DNA of 64,000 nt from Cricetomys ansorgei (lineage: Eukaryota; Chordata; Mammalia; Rodentia; Nesomyidae). The notes beneath the pieces are model-generated. The model searched no databases and was not told where the DNA came from. It worked only from the letters and a program-made list of their open reading frames with translations. Positions within the stretch are counted from its first letter, which is position 1; each line of letters begins with the position of its first letter. The position numbers were made by a program, and so were the translations under genes. Of the stretch, positions 46,160 through 55,808 are shown one piece after another. The DNA is taken from positions 30,022 through 94,021 of the forward strand of contig JAMJFZ010001757.1 in the NCBI GenBank assembly GCA_026225945.1, read 5' to 3'.

Positions 46160-47826
46160 TACCTGGTTGATCCTGCCAGTATCATATGCTTGTTTGAAAG
46201 ATTAAGCCAAGCATGTCTAAGTACACACGGCTGGTACAATGAAACTGCCAATGGCTCATTAAATCAGTTATGGTTCCTTTGGTCACACACTCCTCTCCTA
46301 CTTGAATAACTGGTAATTCTAGAGCTAATACATGCTGACTGACGCCTCTGGGGGGAGGGGGATGTGTGCATTTATCAGATCAAAACCAACCTGATCAGCT
46401 CCCTCCTGCCCCAGCCAGAGTCGGCGGGTGCTGCCAGCGGCTTTGATGACTCTAGATAACCTCTGTGCAATGGAAACACCCCCCCAACCCCTGTCCACCC
46501 CCCTAACACCCCTCTCCTCCCCGCAGCAACCACTCATTAGAAGCCCTATCAAGTTCGATGGTAGTCACCGTGCCTACCATGGTGACCATGGTGATGGGAA
46601 TCAAGGTTCGATTCTGGAGAGGGAGCCTGAGAAACAGCTACCACATCCAAGGAAGGCAGCAGGCCCACAAATTACTTCTCCTAACACAGGAAGGTAGTGA
46701 TGCAAAATGACAATACAGGACTCTTTCGAGGCCCTGTAATTGGAATGAGTCCACTTTTAATCCTTTAACGAGGATCAATTGGAGGGCAAGTATGGTGTCA
46801 GCAGCCGTGGTAATTCCAGCTCAAATAGCGTATATTAAAGTTGCTGCAGTTGAAAAGCTCGTAGTTGGATCTTGGGAGCAGTGGGCGGTCCACTACTAGG
46901 CGAGCCACCGCCCACCCCTGCCCCTTGCTTCTTGAGCCCCTTGATACTCTTACCGGAGTGTCCCGAGGACCCGAGGCATTTACTTTGAAAAAATTAGAGT
47001 GTTCAAAGAAGGCCCTAACCGCCTGGATACCGCAGCTAGGAAAATTGGAATAGGACTGCGGTTCTATTTTGTTGATTTTCAGAACTGAGGCCATGATTAA
47101 GAAGGATGGCCTCTGGCATTTGTATTGCGCTGCTAGAGGTGAAATTCTTGGACCAGCCCAAGACGGACCAGAGTGAAAACATTTGCCTAGAATGTTTTCA
47201 TTAATCATGAACGAAAGTCGAAGGTTCAAAGACGATCAGATACCGTCGTAATTCTGACCATAAAGGATGCCGACTGGCAATGCAGTAGCATTATTCCCAT
47301 GAACCACCGGGCAGCTTCTGGGAAACCAAAGTCTTTGGGTTCGGGGAAGTTATGGTTGCAAAGCTGAAATTTAAACGAATTGACCGAAGGGCACCACCAG
47401 GAGTGGAGCCTGCGGCTTCACTTGACTCAGCATGGGAAACCTCACCTGGAACCGACCTGGACATGATTGACAGATTGATAGCTCTTTCTCAAATCCATTG
47501 GTGGTGGTGCATGGCCGTTCTTAGTTGGTGGAGCGATTTGTCTGGTTAATTCCGAAAACGATCGAGACTCCGGCATGCCCTGAGCGGTAGATATCCCCCA
47601 ACTTTTTAGAGGGACAAGTGGCGTTCAGCCACTGAGCAATAAAAGGTCTGTGATGCCCTTAGATATCAGGGACTGCATGCATGCTACACTGACTGGCTCA
47701 GCATGTGCCTACTGTATGCCGGCAGGTGCGGGTAACCCATTGAACCACATTTGTGATGGAGATCGGGGATTACAATTATTCCCCATGAACTAGGAAATCC
47801 CAGTAAGCGTGGGTCGTAAGGTTGCG
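46160..47826 (+). pseudogene. 18S rRNA pseudogene, 3'-truncated
   Basis: Begins with the universal 'tacctggttgatcctgccag' start and follows 18S through the decoding-region blocks, for example 'gcagccgtggtaattccagctc' near 46801, 'ttagagtgttcaaag' near 46994, 'ggtgaaattcttgga' near 47138 and 'caagtggcgttcagccac' near 47614. It stops within 'cccagtaag...gttgcg', so roughly 190 nt at the 3' end, including helices 44-45, are absent. Substitutions are frequent, many of the CpG-to-TpG/CpA kind. An internal gap lies near 47580. This cannot make a working small-subunit RNA. Confidence 0.95.
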
Positions 47827-48064
47827 CCGCGACTGGCTCCAGAATGTCTGGGAAGGCCCAGAGGGAAAGGTGGCTGGGAAGGACAACGTCACCCGTGGTC
47901 ACCAAATCATCCTGCCCTGAGTGTTACAGACCCCCACGGCAGCAGTGCTCGCCGAATCCCGGTGCCGAGGGAGCCTGAACACCCGTTGGCGCGCTCTCCC
48001 CACTCTTTGCCGGCGCCCCCCTCTCCTCCTCAGCAGGGTCGGGCCCGCCTGTGTCTTTTCCCTT
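47827..48064 (+). pseudogene. 28S rRNA fragment fused to 18S
   Basis: 'ccgcgactggctcc', 'tgggaaggccc', 'gagtgttacagaccccc' and 'ctcgccgaatcccggtgccgagggagcc' are from the large variable domain in the 5' third of mammalian 28S. ITS1, 5.8S, ITS2, the end of 18S and the first part of 28S are missing between it and the 18S piece. It ends just before a tetranucleotide repeat. Confidence 0.8.
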
Positions 48065-48075
48065 GAGGAGGCCGA

Positions 48076-48110
48076 TCTGCTATCTATCTATGGATCTATC
48101 TATCTATAAC
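48076..48110 (+). repeat. (TATC)n tetranucleotide run
   Basis: Short interrupted (ATCT)n at the end of the 28S fragment. It is complementary to the (GATA)n run about 120 bp downstream. Confidence 0.85.
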
Positions 48111-48224
48111 TTTATAATAAACATTAATATTAAACTTTTTTTGTTTTTAAACTCTCCTAATCCCCAGGTAAGTCTCTAGGTCGTCCAGATGTTCCCGCTT
48201 GATTTCCTGTCTTTATTTTTATTA

Positions 48225-48285
48225 GAATGATAGATAGATAGATACATACATAGATAGATAGATAGATAGATAGATAGATGACAAG
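48225..48285 (+). repeat. (GATA)n tetranucleotide run
   Basis: About 13 GATA-type units with one CATA interruption. Followed by AT-rich low-complexity sequence up to 48459. Confidence 0.9.
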
Positions 48286-48459
48286 ACACATGGACAAATA
48301 GATATTATATGGAACATATTACATATAAATGCGTATATATGTATATTTGTGTGCGAGACATATTGTCTTTCTCCCTCTCCCTCCTCCTCTCTCTATATAT
48401 ACATATACATAGAGAGTTTTTAAACTTTAAAAAAATTATATTTAAACTTTTTTAAAACT
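48286..48459. other. Low-complexity AT- and CT-rich interval
   Basis: Contains a (CT)n and (AT)n run near 48370-48415. No gene is seen. Confidence 0.6.
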
Positions 48460-49018
48460 TGTTTAGGGCTGTGCTTTTGGGTGCTCAGACTAGAGACAGT
48501 ACCCCATTTCTGCTTAAAAAGGCTCCACTTTTCTCCAGTCCTAAAGGACAGAGTTGAGCCAAAGGTCAGCTAGCCTGAAGTCACCCAGTTCAAAGGAACC
48601 ACCATTTCACTAACAACTCTATCTCTCCCTCATTCTGTGGAAGGTTTCTACCTCTATAAATTAGACAAAAATGGCACCTTCAGCTCCAGACGGTCTTGGG
48701 AGAAGCCCTGAACCTGCATTTCCTGACTCCCTAGGCTCCTTGACCCAGTGACCCTAGAGAGGCAACCAGCCTGCCCCTCATATAAGAGTTACCAAAGCAA
48801 TCATCTTACCTTCCCTATAGAGTTACCATAGTAACCAGCTCATCACTCCCACGTCCCCTCCCTACTTTGAAACTTCTTTAAAAGTTTGTGCTGTGTATTC
48901 AGTAAATGAAACTTGAACAGATTCCATTGTCTTGTCTCCATTTCTCTTGCCTCCCTGTCCCTCACAATCCTCACCTCCTCTCCTAGGTCTATCGTTGCAT
49001 ACCCCGCAGGCCTGGACA
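48460..49018 (+). repeat. Solo LTR of the ERV-B family, plus orientation
   Basis: 559 bp that match the reverse complements of both ERV-B LTRs along their whole length: start 'tgtttagggctgtgcttttgggtgctcag', a 'cctcatataagagttacc' TATA-like block at about 48775-48795, and the 'ctctcctaggtctat' end region. No internal retroviral sequence follows on either side, so it is a solo LTR. Flanks 'taaaac' and 'taaaat' may be a decayed 6-bp target duplication. Confidence 0.9.
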
Positions 49019-49440
49019 TAAAATCATAAATATGTATATCAATATCAACTAGTTGTCTGTTTCTCACCCTCTCTCCAGGTTGACCCTTTGTGTCCATTTG
49101 AATAAATACATATATATTTTCTTAATGTTTTGTTTTAAATTGAAGTGGTCCCCTTAAACAGACAAACAAATAAATGGTGTAAAAGAATGAGGTGGCTCAG
49201 TTCTATTACTATCATTATCATTATTAATAAATGAATGTAGGGAAATGGAGAATGACCGTTTAGCTGGTTTTTAAGTTTTCTAATAAAATCGGGGACGTCG
49301 ACCAGTTTGGGTTTTCTTTTAGATATAAAAAAGAGAGGGCAATGCAACTGTTTTTTATTGTGGGGGGCAGATGACATTTGTATTTTACTATGTAGAGTAG
49401 CCTGCCTACCTTCCCTCCCCCCTTTCTCTTTCTCTCTGAA
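49019..49440. other. Non-coding stretch
   Basis: No feature is recognised. The 80-codon minus-strand frame at 49135-49377 is probably chance. Confidence 0.4.
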
Positions 49441-49442
49441 CT

Positions 49443-49492
49443 GAGTGCTGATGGTGGTTAAAGATTATGTTGTCACCATGCCCAGCTGCAGA
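49443..49492 (-). mobile_element. B1 SINE fragment (tentative)
   Basis: 'gagtgctgatggtggttaaagattatgttgtcaccatgcccagct' keeps the order of the reverse-complement B1 5' end (gtgctggga-taaag-...-ccaccatgcccggct), with an insertion. The rest is gone. Confidence 0.4.
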
Positions 49493-49599
49493 AGAGCTTT
49501 TGATAATTGAGCCTCAATGTGGAATTTGGCCTTCCCTGTCTGCTGAACTTTTGTTGTTGTCATCACTGTTTTTGTTTTGTTTTCCCTGCTTCCTCTTTC

Positions 49600-49635
49600 T
49601 TTTGCCTGCCTGCCTGCCTGCCTGCTTGCTTGTTT
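49600..49635 (+). repeat. (TGCC)n run in a pyrimidine tract
   Basis: Five to six TGCC units grade into TGCT. It is part of a long pyrimidine-rich tract leading to an acceptor-like CAG at 49661-49663. Confidence 0.85.
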
Positions 49636-49663
49636 GACATGTTTTCCTTTTTTATCTACACAG

Positions 49664-50014
49664 GTTCCCCCGGGTGGTTTTTGGAGGTTTGAAGGATCAG
49701 GAAGAAGGATCTGTCAGGGCCAGACCTGGATGGAAGAAGGCAATCCAGCAGTCACCCTAGTTAGTCTCCTTGGAGCAAGCAGGACTGACATGGACATTAC
49801 AATCAAGGTGGTTCTTCATGCTAAAGCACCCACCCACGACTGTACACCAGCCCATCTGGATCGACTGTCGTCCTTCACAACTCACAAATTACATCATGAA
49901 CAAAAGAATATATATAGGAAAATACCCCTCCCTTCCTCTTGCCCCACCTGACACACAGGAAGTACTCTCCAACAGCCCATTTGCTTTTTAAACTGTTTTA
50001 CTCAACAAAATAAA
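49664..50014 (+). other. Candidate terminal exon with polyadenylation signal (weak)
   Basis: A long pyrimidine tract and 'ttatctacacag' give a strong acceptor-like sequence at 49663. The following frame stays open for 95 codons to a stop ending at 49951, and AATAAA occurs at 50009-50014. The peptide has no domain I recognise. It could be the last exon of an unknown gene, or chance in unique sequence. No upstream exon in this window can be linked with confidence. Confidence 0.25.
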
Positions 50015-50555
50015 ATTTATTTTTATTTATTATTCGTTTGCCTTTCTGTTTGTTCCCTTTTAATTTCATTGGAGCTAGATTCTGCTTCGAATACACCTAC
50101 CCCATTCAGAGCCATGCCACCGCTGTTCCCTTGGTGTGTTGGCCTCAGATGAGACAGTGGTTGGTTAGAGTGTCCATTTCACCACCCAGAACAAGGATGT
50201 GTTACTTTCCATAGTGTTGGTACAGGGCATATGGAGAGCTGTGCCTCAAGGTTTCCCTGAAGGTCTACAGGGCTGGCTGCAGTGGGGGGGGGCGGGCTGG
50301 TTGGCTTGCTGGCTGACAGGATCTTCCTGAAAGCAGCATATTGGAAAATATAGCTTGCATAATCGTATAGGTGGGGCCCCTTTTCCTACCCTGGACACAG
50401 TATGTATTTTAGATTTTTTTAATTCCCCAACTGGGACAGGAATTGCACATTAGCTAGCTGGGGAGTGGATGGGTAGGTATGCATGTATACAGAAAAGTAA
50501 GAACAAGTTTTCTTTCACAAGTTGTTGTCAATTGAAGATAATGCATTTCTGTAAG
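50015..50555. other. Unique-looking non-coding stretch
   Basis: No repeat family is recognised. Moderately GC-rich around 50080-50330, unlike the AT-rich flanks. Confidence 0.4.
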
Positions 50556-50580
50556 GGAGGGAGGGAGGGAAGGAAGGAGG

Positions 50581-50619
<39 letters not shown>

Positions 50620-50745
50620 AGACCCCAGGGAATGAAAGTTAGTTTAATTACACATAGTTGTGATGTGGGAATTGAACCTGGGTCCTCTGGTAGAGCATCC
50701 AAGTAAGTGCTCTTTACCACTGAGCCATCTCTCCCCAATACCTTT
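50556..50745 (-). mobile_element. B3/B2-type SINE with (GGAA)n(TG)n
   Basis: A purine run and a (TG)n microsatellite (about 50581-50618) are followed by the reverse-complement SINE: 'gggaattgaacctgggtcctctggtagagcatcc' and 'ctttaccactgagccatctctcc'. The 123-codon minus-strand frame is a shadow. Confidence 0.8.
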
Positions 50746-50932
50746 GTTTTCCTTTCCTTTTTAAAATCGGGCAGGCACAACTGACCGACCACACACAAAG
50801 AAGCATGCAGTTGGCTTGTCTTCAAGGATGGTACCTACCCCTTGATAAAGCAAATTTGATCTAAAAAATGGATTATTTCCATTTTTTTATGTGAACCAAA
50901 CGACCCTAACAATTGCCTAGCAAGGGCCAAAT
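50746..50932. other. Short non-coding interval left of ERV-B
   Basis: No satellite sequence is present here, in contrast to the right flank of ERV-B. Confidence 0.6.
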
Positions 50933-51494
50933 TGCCCTGACCCACGGGGTTCTGCAGCGATAAACCTATGAGAGGGAGTGAGGATTTTGGAGACAAGAAG
51001 TCCAGAGAGATGGAGACAAGCCAAAAGGGGGTCTGGTCAAGTCTCAGTTTATTGAACACACAGCACAAATGTTTAAAGAAATTTTAAAGTAGGGAGGGGG
51101 CATAGGCTCGGTCAGCAGGTTACTATACTAACTCTATAGGGAAGATACACTGATTGCTATGGTAACTCTTATATAAGGGGTGGGCGAGTTGCCTATCTGG
51201 GGTCACTGGATCAAGGAGACAAGGGAGTCAGAAAATGCAGCTACAGGGCTTCTCCCAAGACGGTCTGGCACAGAAGGTGCCGTTTTTACCTAATTTATAG
51301 AGGTAGAAACCTTCCACAGAATGAGGGAGAGATAGAGTTGTTAGTGGAATGGTGGTTCCTTTGAACTGGGCAATTTCAGGCTAACTGACCTTTGTCTGAA
51401 CTCTGTCCATTGGGACTGGAGAAAAGTGGAGATTTTTTAAGCAGAAATGGGGTGCTGTCTCAAGTCTGAGCACCCAAAGGCACAGCCGTCTACT
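50933..51494 (-). repeat. ERV-B 3' LTR
   Basis: 562 bp. On the minus strand it begins GTAGACGGCTGTGCC and ends ...GGTCAGGGCA. It carries a 'cccttatataagagtt' TATA-like block (about 51162-51180) and an AATAAA signal (minus strand, 51047-51052). The 5' LTR has AATACA at the equivalent place. Confidence 0.9.
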
Positions 51495-51799
51495 GGTCCC
51501 GCTTTTATTTATTATTTTAAAGCAGCAGTGTAAGGTGGCCCATGCCTATCTAAGGCTACATGCCTTGCATATTTCCTTCACAGAGGCTCTTCATCCATCT
51601 GTGAAACCTCCGCAGCCAGCATTGGGCTGGGGCTTCCTGTCATAGATTTGGTAACCAGGTAAGTGAAAGGAAGTAGACATGCTATTTCCATCATAGGCAA
51701 ATCAGTCCCTGCGACGGCAAATGCCCCTGACTCATCATGGGAAGTTGAGGCAGCTTTGGCCCACCTCCTGTCTTAGGTGGGCTGCCCTGCTAAAGGCCA
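51495..51799 (-). other. ERV-B region between env and 3' LTR
   Basis: Non-coding in its present form, probably the end of env plus the polypurine tract. A purine-biased AAAAGCGGGA (minus strand) sits just before the LTR. Confidence 0.5.
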
Positions 51800-53772
51800 T
51801 TAATTCTCGGCCAGGCCTCGATCGGCTAGATCCAGTTTACGGTAGTGGACCTCTATGGGTTTCGCTAGAATGGCATCCACCTGTTGTTTTATAAAAGTGG
51901 TCAGTTTCTTAAAATCCCAGGGCCCAGAAGATATTAAAAGGTGTAGGCCTATCAAAGGTCCTAGCAGAGAGGGTAGGAGGGTTGTTAGCCAAGGGGAGGT
52001 GGAAAACCAGCTCTGGAACCAGCTCTGATCTAGTTCTCTCTGTCTCTTTCTGTGTTCTAAACCTTCCGTGACCTTAGCCATGGAGTCTTTGACCACACCT
52101 GAGTGGTCCATGTAAAAACAGCATTCCTCCTTGAGGGCAGTGCAAAGCTATCTGGGCTGTAGGAGAAGCAAATCTAAGCCTCGTCTATTCTGTAGGACAA
52201 CCCTTGCAAGGGAGGAAAGGGATTTCTCTAAATGGGAAATGGTGGATTGCAGTTGATCAAGGTCTTCATTGATTGACAGGAGAAGGTCTGAGTAATGCTT
52301 TTTGGAAAGAACGAGAGAGGTTAGGCCCATCCCAGTCCCCGTGGCCCCAAGACCTAATAAGACTGCCAGGGTAACAGCCGATACAGGGTCTCTTTTAGTT
52401 CTAAGGAAGCTGTGATCATCTTCTGGGTCCCTTGCTAGGGAGAATTGTTCTTCAGTGTAATAGATCAGTCTGGGAATTAATTGGACCAGGATGCAGTAAG
52501 CAGTTTGACTGTTTTTAAGCAGGTCCACAGAGATACCAGGAGTCAAACCATCTCTGCAAGCCCACCAGGTGTCCTCTGAAGGGAGGAGATAAGACCCCAG
52601 TGTGACAGCAGAGAAGTCAGTTTGGGTTAGATTCCATAATTGTTGGCGGGGGTAAGAAAGGAACCTTACCCCCGCAGAAGCCAAAACCTGAAACTAATTG
52701 GAGGGTAATCTTGGCTGACCCCTGTTGGCACCATCTTCATTGGTAAGGGTCAATGATAGTACTATATTTCCCCAGGGCAATGCCCTCATAGAAAGGAGGA
52801 CTGGCATCATAGCACAGCCAACATGAGGCAGTGAGGTCTGGCCTAGAGTGGTTTAAGGTTAAGAAGATGTACTGAATGATGTCAGCCAAGGCGTCTTTAG
52901 TAGTCTTTGGTTGTGGCTGCCTCCTAACTGCAAGGGAGGGGCCATGGATTATTGGTGAAGGGGGAGCTGATTGCAGAGAGACAGGAGTGTGTTTGGGAGG
53001 TTTGGAATTTGGATCAGCCAAAACAGGGTTGAGTCCAATTGGTATACTAGGCAAGGAATTAACCTGGAGTCTGAGCTGAATAATTCTTCCATGATCTGTT
53101 CCTGATAAATATTGATGAATGCCAAAATACTGACCCTTTTACCTGTCAGCAAAATTCTTTCCTGGTTCACAGAAGACAATTACTGGTTGATTACATGGCT
53201 GGATACCAAGATAGGCAAGAGAAGGGGTGTGTAAGGGGGAGACAGACAATGGTACATAACTACTATGAGATTCCCATGGACAGTTATTCCATAAGGCCCA
53301 ATCTCTATATATACCTATAAGAGCACTTGGATCAGTTGCTTTCCAGGGACCCTGGGTCTCACATCCCCATTCACGATAATAAAATTCTGAGGCTCCCCCA
53401 CATCTATGATATCTTTGTTTGTCACCATCAGATGCTGGGCAAACATAGAACTCAACCCTCCGTCTTATGGCGGGATCACTAGCGCCACCAGGGGGCAGGG
53501 ACTTTGGGAGATCGAACCCAATATTTGGGAACAAGGTTCCAAGGGGGGCCAATTTTCAGATGCTACTAACGGTGCTCCAATACCAAGAAGCCGTTACCAG
53601 CCATGTCAGTTTGTAAGGAGTGTGAGGATTGGCAAGTCCACCAGGTACAGATGTCAGGGTGATCGAGGCTGTTGCCAACATCCAAGGAATCATTTTTCTT
53701 TTTCTGGAAGAGAATTACAAAGGGGATTCTCAGGGCTTGCATCTTCCCTGGATATAGGGTTAGAATCGACAT
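51800..53772 (-). pseudogene. env: ERV-B env relic, gammaretroviral/type D-like
   Basis: Env mediates receptor binding and membrane fusion. Pieces in several frames follow the expected order. The N-terminal piece overlaps the 3' end of pol (53690-53772). A surface-unit piece with 'EWGCET' lies at 53139-53552. A CWLC isomerase motif is at about 52812-52823. An RTKR furin-type cleavage site near 52391-52402 precedes a hydrophobic fusion-peptide-like segment with GLGATGTGMG. The 'LQNRRGLDLL' immunosuppressive-type helix follows, then a stop at 52148-52150 just before the CX6CC motif (52118-52144). The membrane-proximal part ends at 51800. At least one internal stop and several frameshifts inactivate it. 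Confidence 0.85.
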
Positions 53773-54970
53773 GTTTTACAAATCTTTCAGGCAGCCACGT
53801 TGTTGCTCCAGCTTTGATGTCAAACACACATACTGACACTCGGCCCCATATGAGTACTGGGTCAGGTGCGGACCATTTGTAGGTCAATGGGTCTTTCCAC
53901 AGCACAGTGGCATAGGTGTCTTTTGTGGTAGGGTGCCAAAGGGAATCTGCTGCTGTTTTTCCTTTATCATCCAAATTTGAGAAGTTCAAAATAAACAAGG
54001 CATGATTAAGAATATTTCTTGGGGAGCCTTTGACAGGATATATCTCCCCTTTTTTTAATCTTTCAAAGGTTTGTTTAAGCATTTGATGAGCTCTCTCAAC
54101 AATCCCCTGACCCTGGGGATTGTAGAGAGTGCCTGTGACAAGTTCAATTTCGAGCTGAGAATAAAAGGTTTGGAAATATTTTCCAACATACACAAGTCCG
54201 TTATCAGAATTAATAATTATTGTTTTTCCCATTACTGAGAGGCAGGCAAGAGTTTGTGTAATAACATGTTTTCCTGCTTCTCCTGTTTGAAGCATACCAT
54301 AAATGAATCCACTAAAAGTATCAACAGACACATGAAGGTATTTGAGCTTACCAATCTCAGGGACATGTGTTACATCCAATTGCCAGATGTCATTATGAAC
54401 TAAGCCCCTAGGATTTACCCCCAAATGTGGGGTGTTTAGGAATGTCACACAGGAGGAGCACTGTTTAACTATTTGTCTGGCTTGTTCTCTGGTAAGTTTA
54501 AATAAGAGCCTAAGGGTAGCGGCATTTAAATGATGTAGGGAATGGGCATCCTGGGCCTTTTGAATAGCTGTGTCCATGACTTGGCTGACCAGGTGGGTAG
54601 CGAGGTCTGTTGTCTTATTGCCCTCTGAGAGTGGGCCTGGAAGGCCGGTGTAGGCCCACAGATGGCCTATGAAGAAAGGATGAGTTCTGGCACTGATAGC
54701 AGCCTGGATCTGGAGGAAGAGTGTCACTGCCTCCATGGAGGGTTTGATAAAGGCCACAGTCTCTAAAAGAGGGACAGAATGAGCATTGTAGGCACTTTTG
54801 GTGTACAAATTGAAAGGTCTGTCAGAGAAGATCTGAAAAACAGCCACTACAGCATGCAACTCTACAAGCTGTGCAGAGGTATAGGATGTATTTATGACAG
54901 TAGACTGATTGTGGGCTGTAAAGGCTGCCCTCCCACTGGAGGATCCATCAGTGATAATTGTCAGGGACAT
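53690..54970 (-). CDS. pol: ERV-B RNase H-integrase frame, uninterrupted 426 codons
   Basis: The longest intact retroviral frame in the window. It encodes the C-terminal part of Pol. RNase H (residues about 1-130) keeps D8 in 'TDGSS', E38 and D122, but has Lys at residue 58 in 'YTKSAY' where the third catalytic Asp belongs. Integrase follows. Its zinc-binding pair H143-x3-H147 and C171-x2-C174 is present. The D,D-35-E catalytic triad is complete at D199, D256 and E292. The region near residue 365-415 fits the C-terminal DNA-binding domain. The frame has no native start of its own, since it was part of Gag-Pro-Pol, so expression is doubtful. Its end overlaps the env start. Confidence 0.8.
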   Translation of the reverse strand: MSLTIITDGSSSGRAAFTAHNQSTVINTSYTSAQLVELHAVVAVFQIFSDRPFNLYTKSAYNAHSVPLLETVAFIKPSMEAVTLFLQIQAAISARTHPFFIGHLWAYTGLPGPLSEGNKTTDLATHLVSQVMDTAIQKAQDAHSLHHLNAATLRLLFKLTREQARQIVKQCSSCVTFLNTPHLGVNPRGLVHNDIWQLDVTHVPEIGKLKYLHVSVDTFSGFIYGMLQTGEAGKHVITQTLACLSVMGKTIIINSDNGLVYVGKYFQTFYSQLEIELVTGTLYNPQGQGIVERAHQMLKQTFERLKKGEIYPVKGSPRNILNHALFILNFSNLDDKGKTAADSLWHPTTKDTYATVLWKDPLTYKWSAPDPVLIWGRVSVCVFDIKAGATTWLPERFVKHVDSNPISREDASPENPLCNSLPEKEK

Positions 54971-55808
54971 GGGAAGAGGCTCTGAGGAGGAATTCTTTGG
55001 AAAAAGAAAAGGGTGGGATCTAACAAAATGAAGGAGTTTATCAGCTGGGTAGTGATTGTCTAAACGTCCAGAGAATGAGACACAGGTGACAGGAAAGTCT
55101 TCACTGGTCTGAAAAAGCCCATTAATTTGAGTTTTGGAATAGGGCTGTATAATGGCGTCTTGCCTGGGGCAATTTGAAACACTCTCTTTGGCAGGCTTTG
55201 GACAAGAGAATCATAAAAGCATAAAAGCTTTTCCCCATCATTTCCAGCCAAGACAATATCATCCATATAGTGTATGATATAAGTGGAAGGCCACATTTCT
55301 CTAAATGGATCAACTACTTTTGCTACAAACTTTTGGCATGAGTGGGACTGTTGACCATGCCCTGAGGGTGCACCTTCAACTGTAAGCGTCTCATGGGTCC
55401 TTTGAAATTTGTAAGTGGTAAGCTAAAAGAGAATCTTTTTTTGTCCTCAGGGTGTAGGGGAATGGGGAAGAAGCAGTCCTTAAGGTCAATAACAATTTTT
55501 AAGTAATGGCGAGGGACAGCTACTGGTGTCGGGAGGCCTGGCTGCCAGGGTCCCATTAACAAAATTGTTTTGTTTACTTCTCTTAGAACTTGGAGAAGCC
55601 TCCACTTCCCTGATTTTTTTAAGAACAAAAATGGGAGTATTCCAGGGGGAGTTACTAGGCTCTATATGACCTGCTGTGAGCTGTTCCTGTACTAACTGTT
55701 CAGCAGCAGCCAGTTTGTCTGAACTTAATGGCCACTGATTTACCCACATAGGTTCCTCATTTTTCCATGAGATCTTGTGTGCATGTGGTGCAGGCTTATC
55801 AGTGACCC
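54971..55808 (-). pseudogene. pol: ERV-B reverse transcriptase, frameshifted
   Basis: RT copies the RNA genome into DNA. The fragment at 55749-55486 has the usual 'QWPL' start and 'SPWNTPIFV' block. Another frame (55628-55323) continues with the finger and palm part, including the first catalytic Asp in 'VIDLKDCFF' and '[10 protein letters not shown]'. A third frame holds YMDD at about 55258-55269. Frameshifts near 55610, near 55320 and after YMDD, and stops between pieces, break the enzyme. Thumb and connection regions are short or lost (about 55000-55060). The order and motifs leave little doubt on identity. Confidence 0.85.

Noticed and set aside
46160..47826. A functional 18S rRNA gene
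   Set aside because: It has many changes at normally invariant sites, an internal gap and no 3' end.
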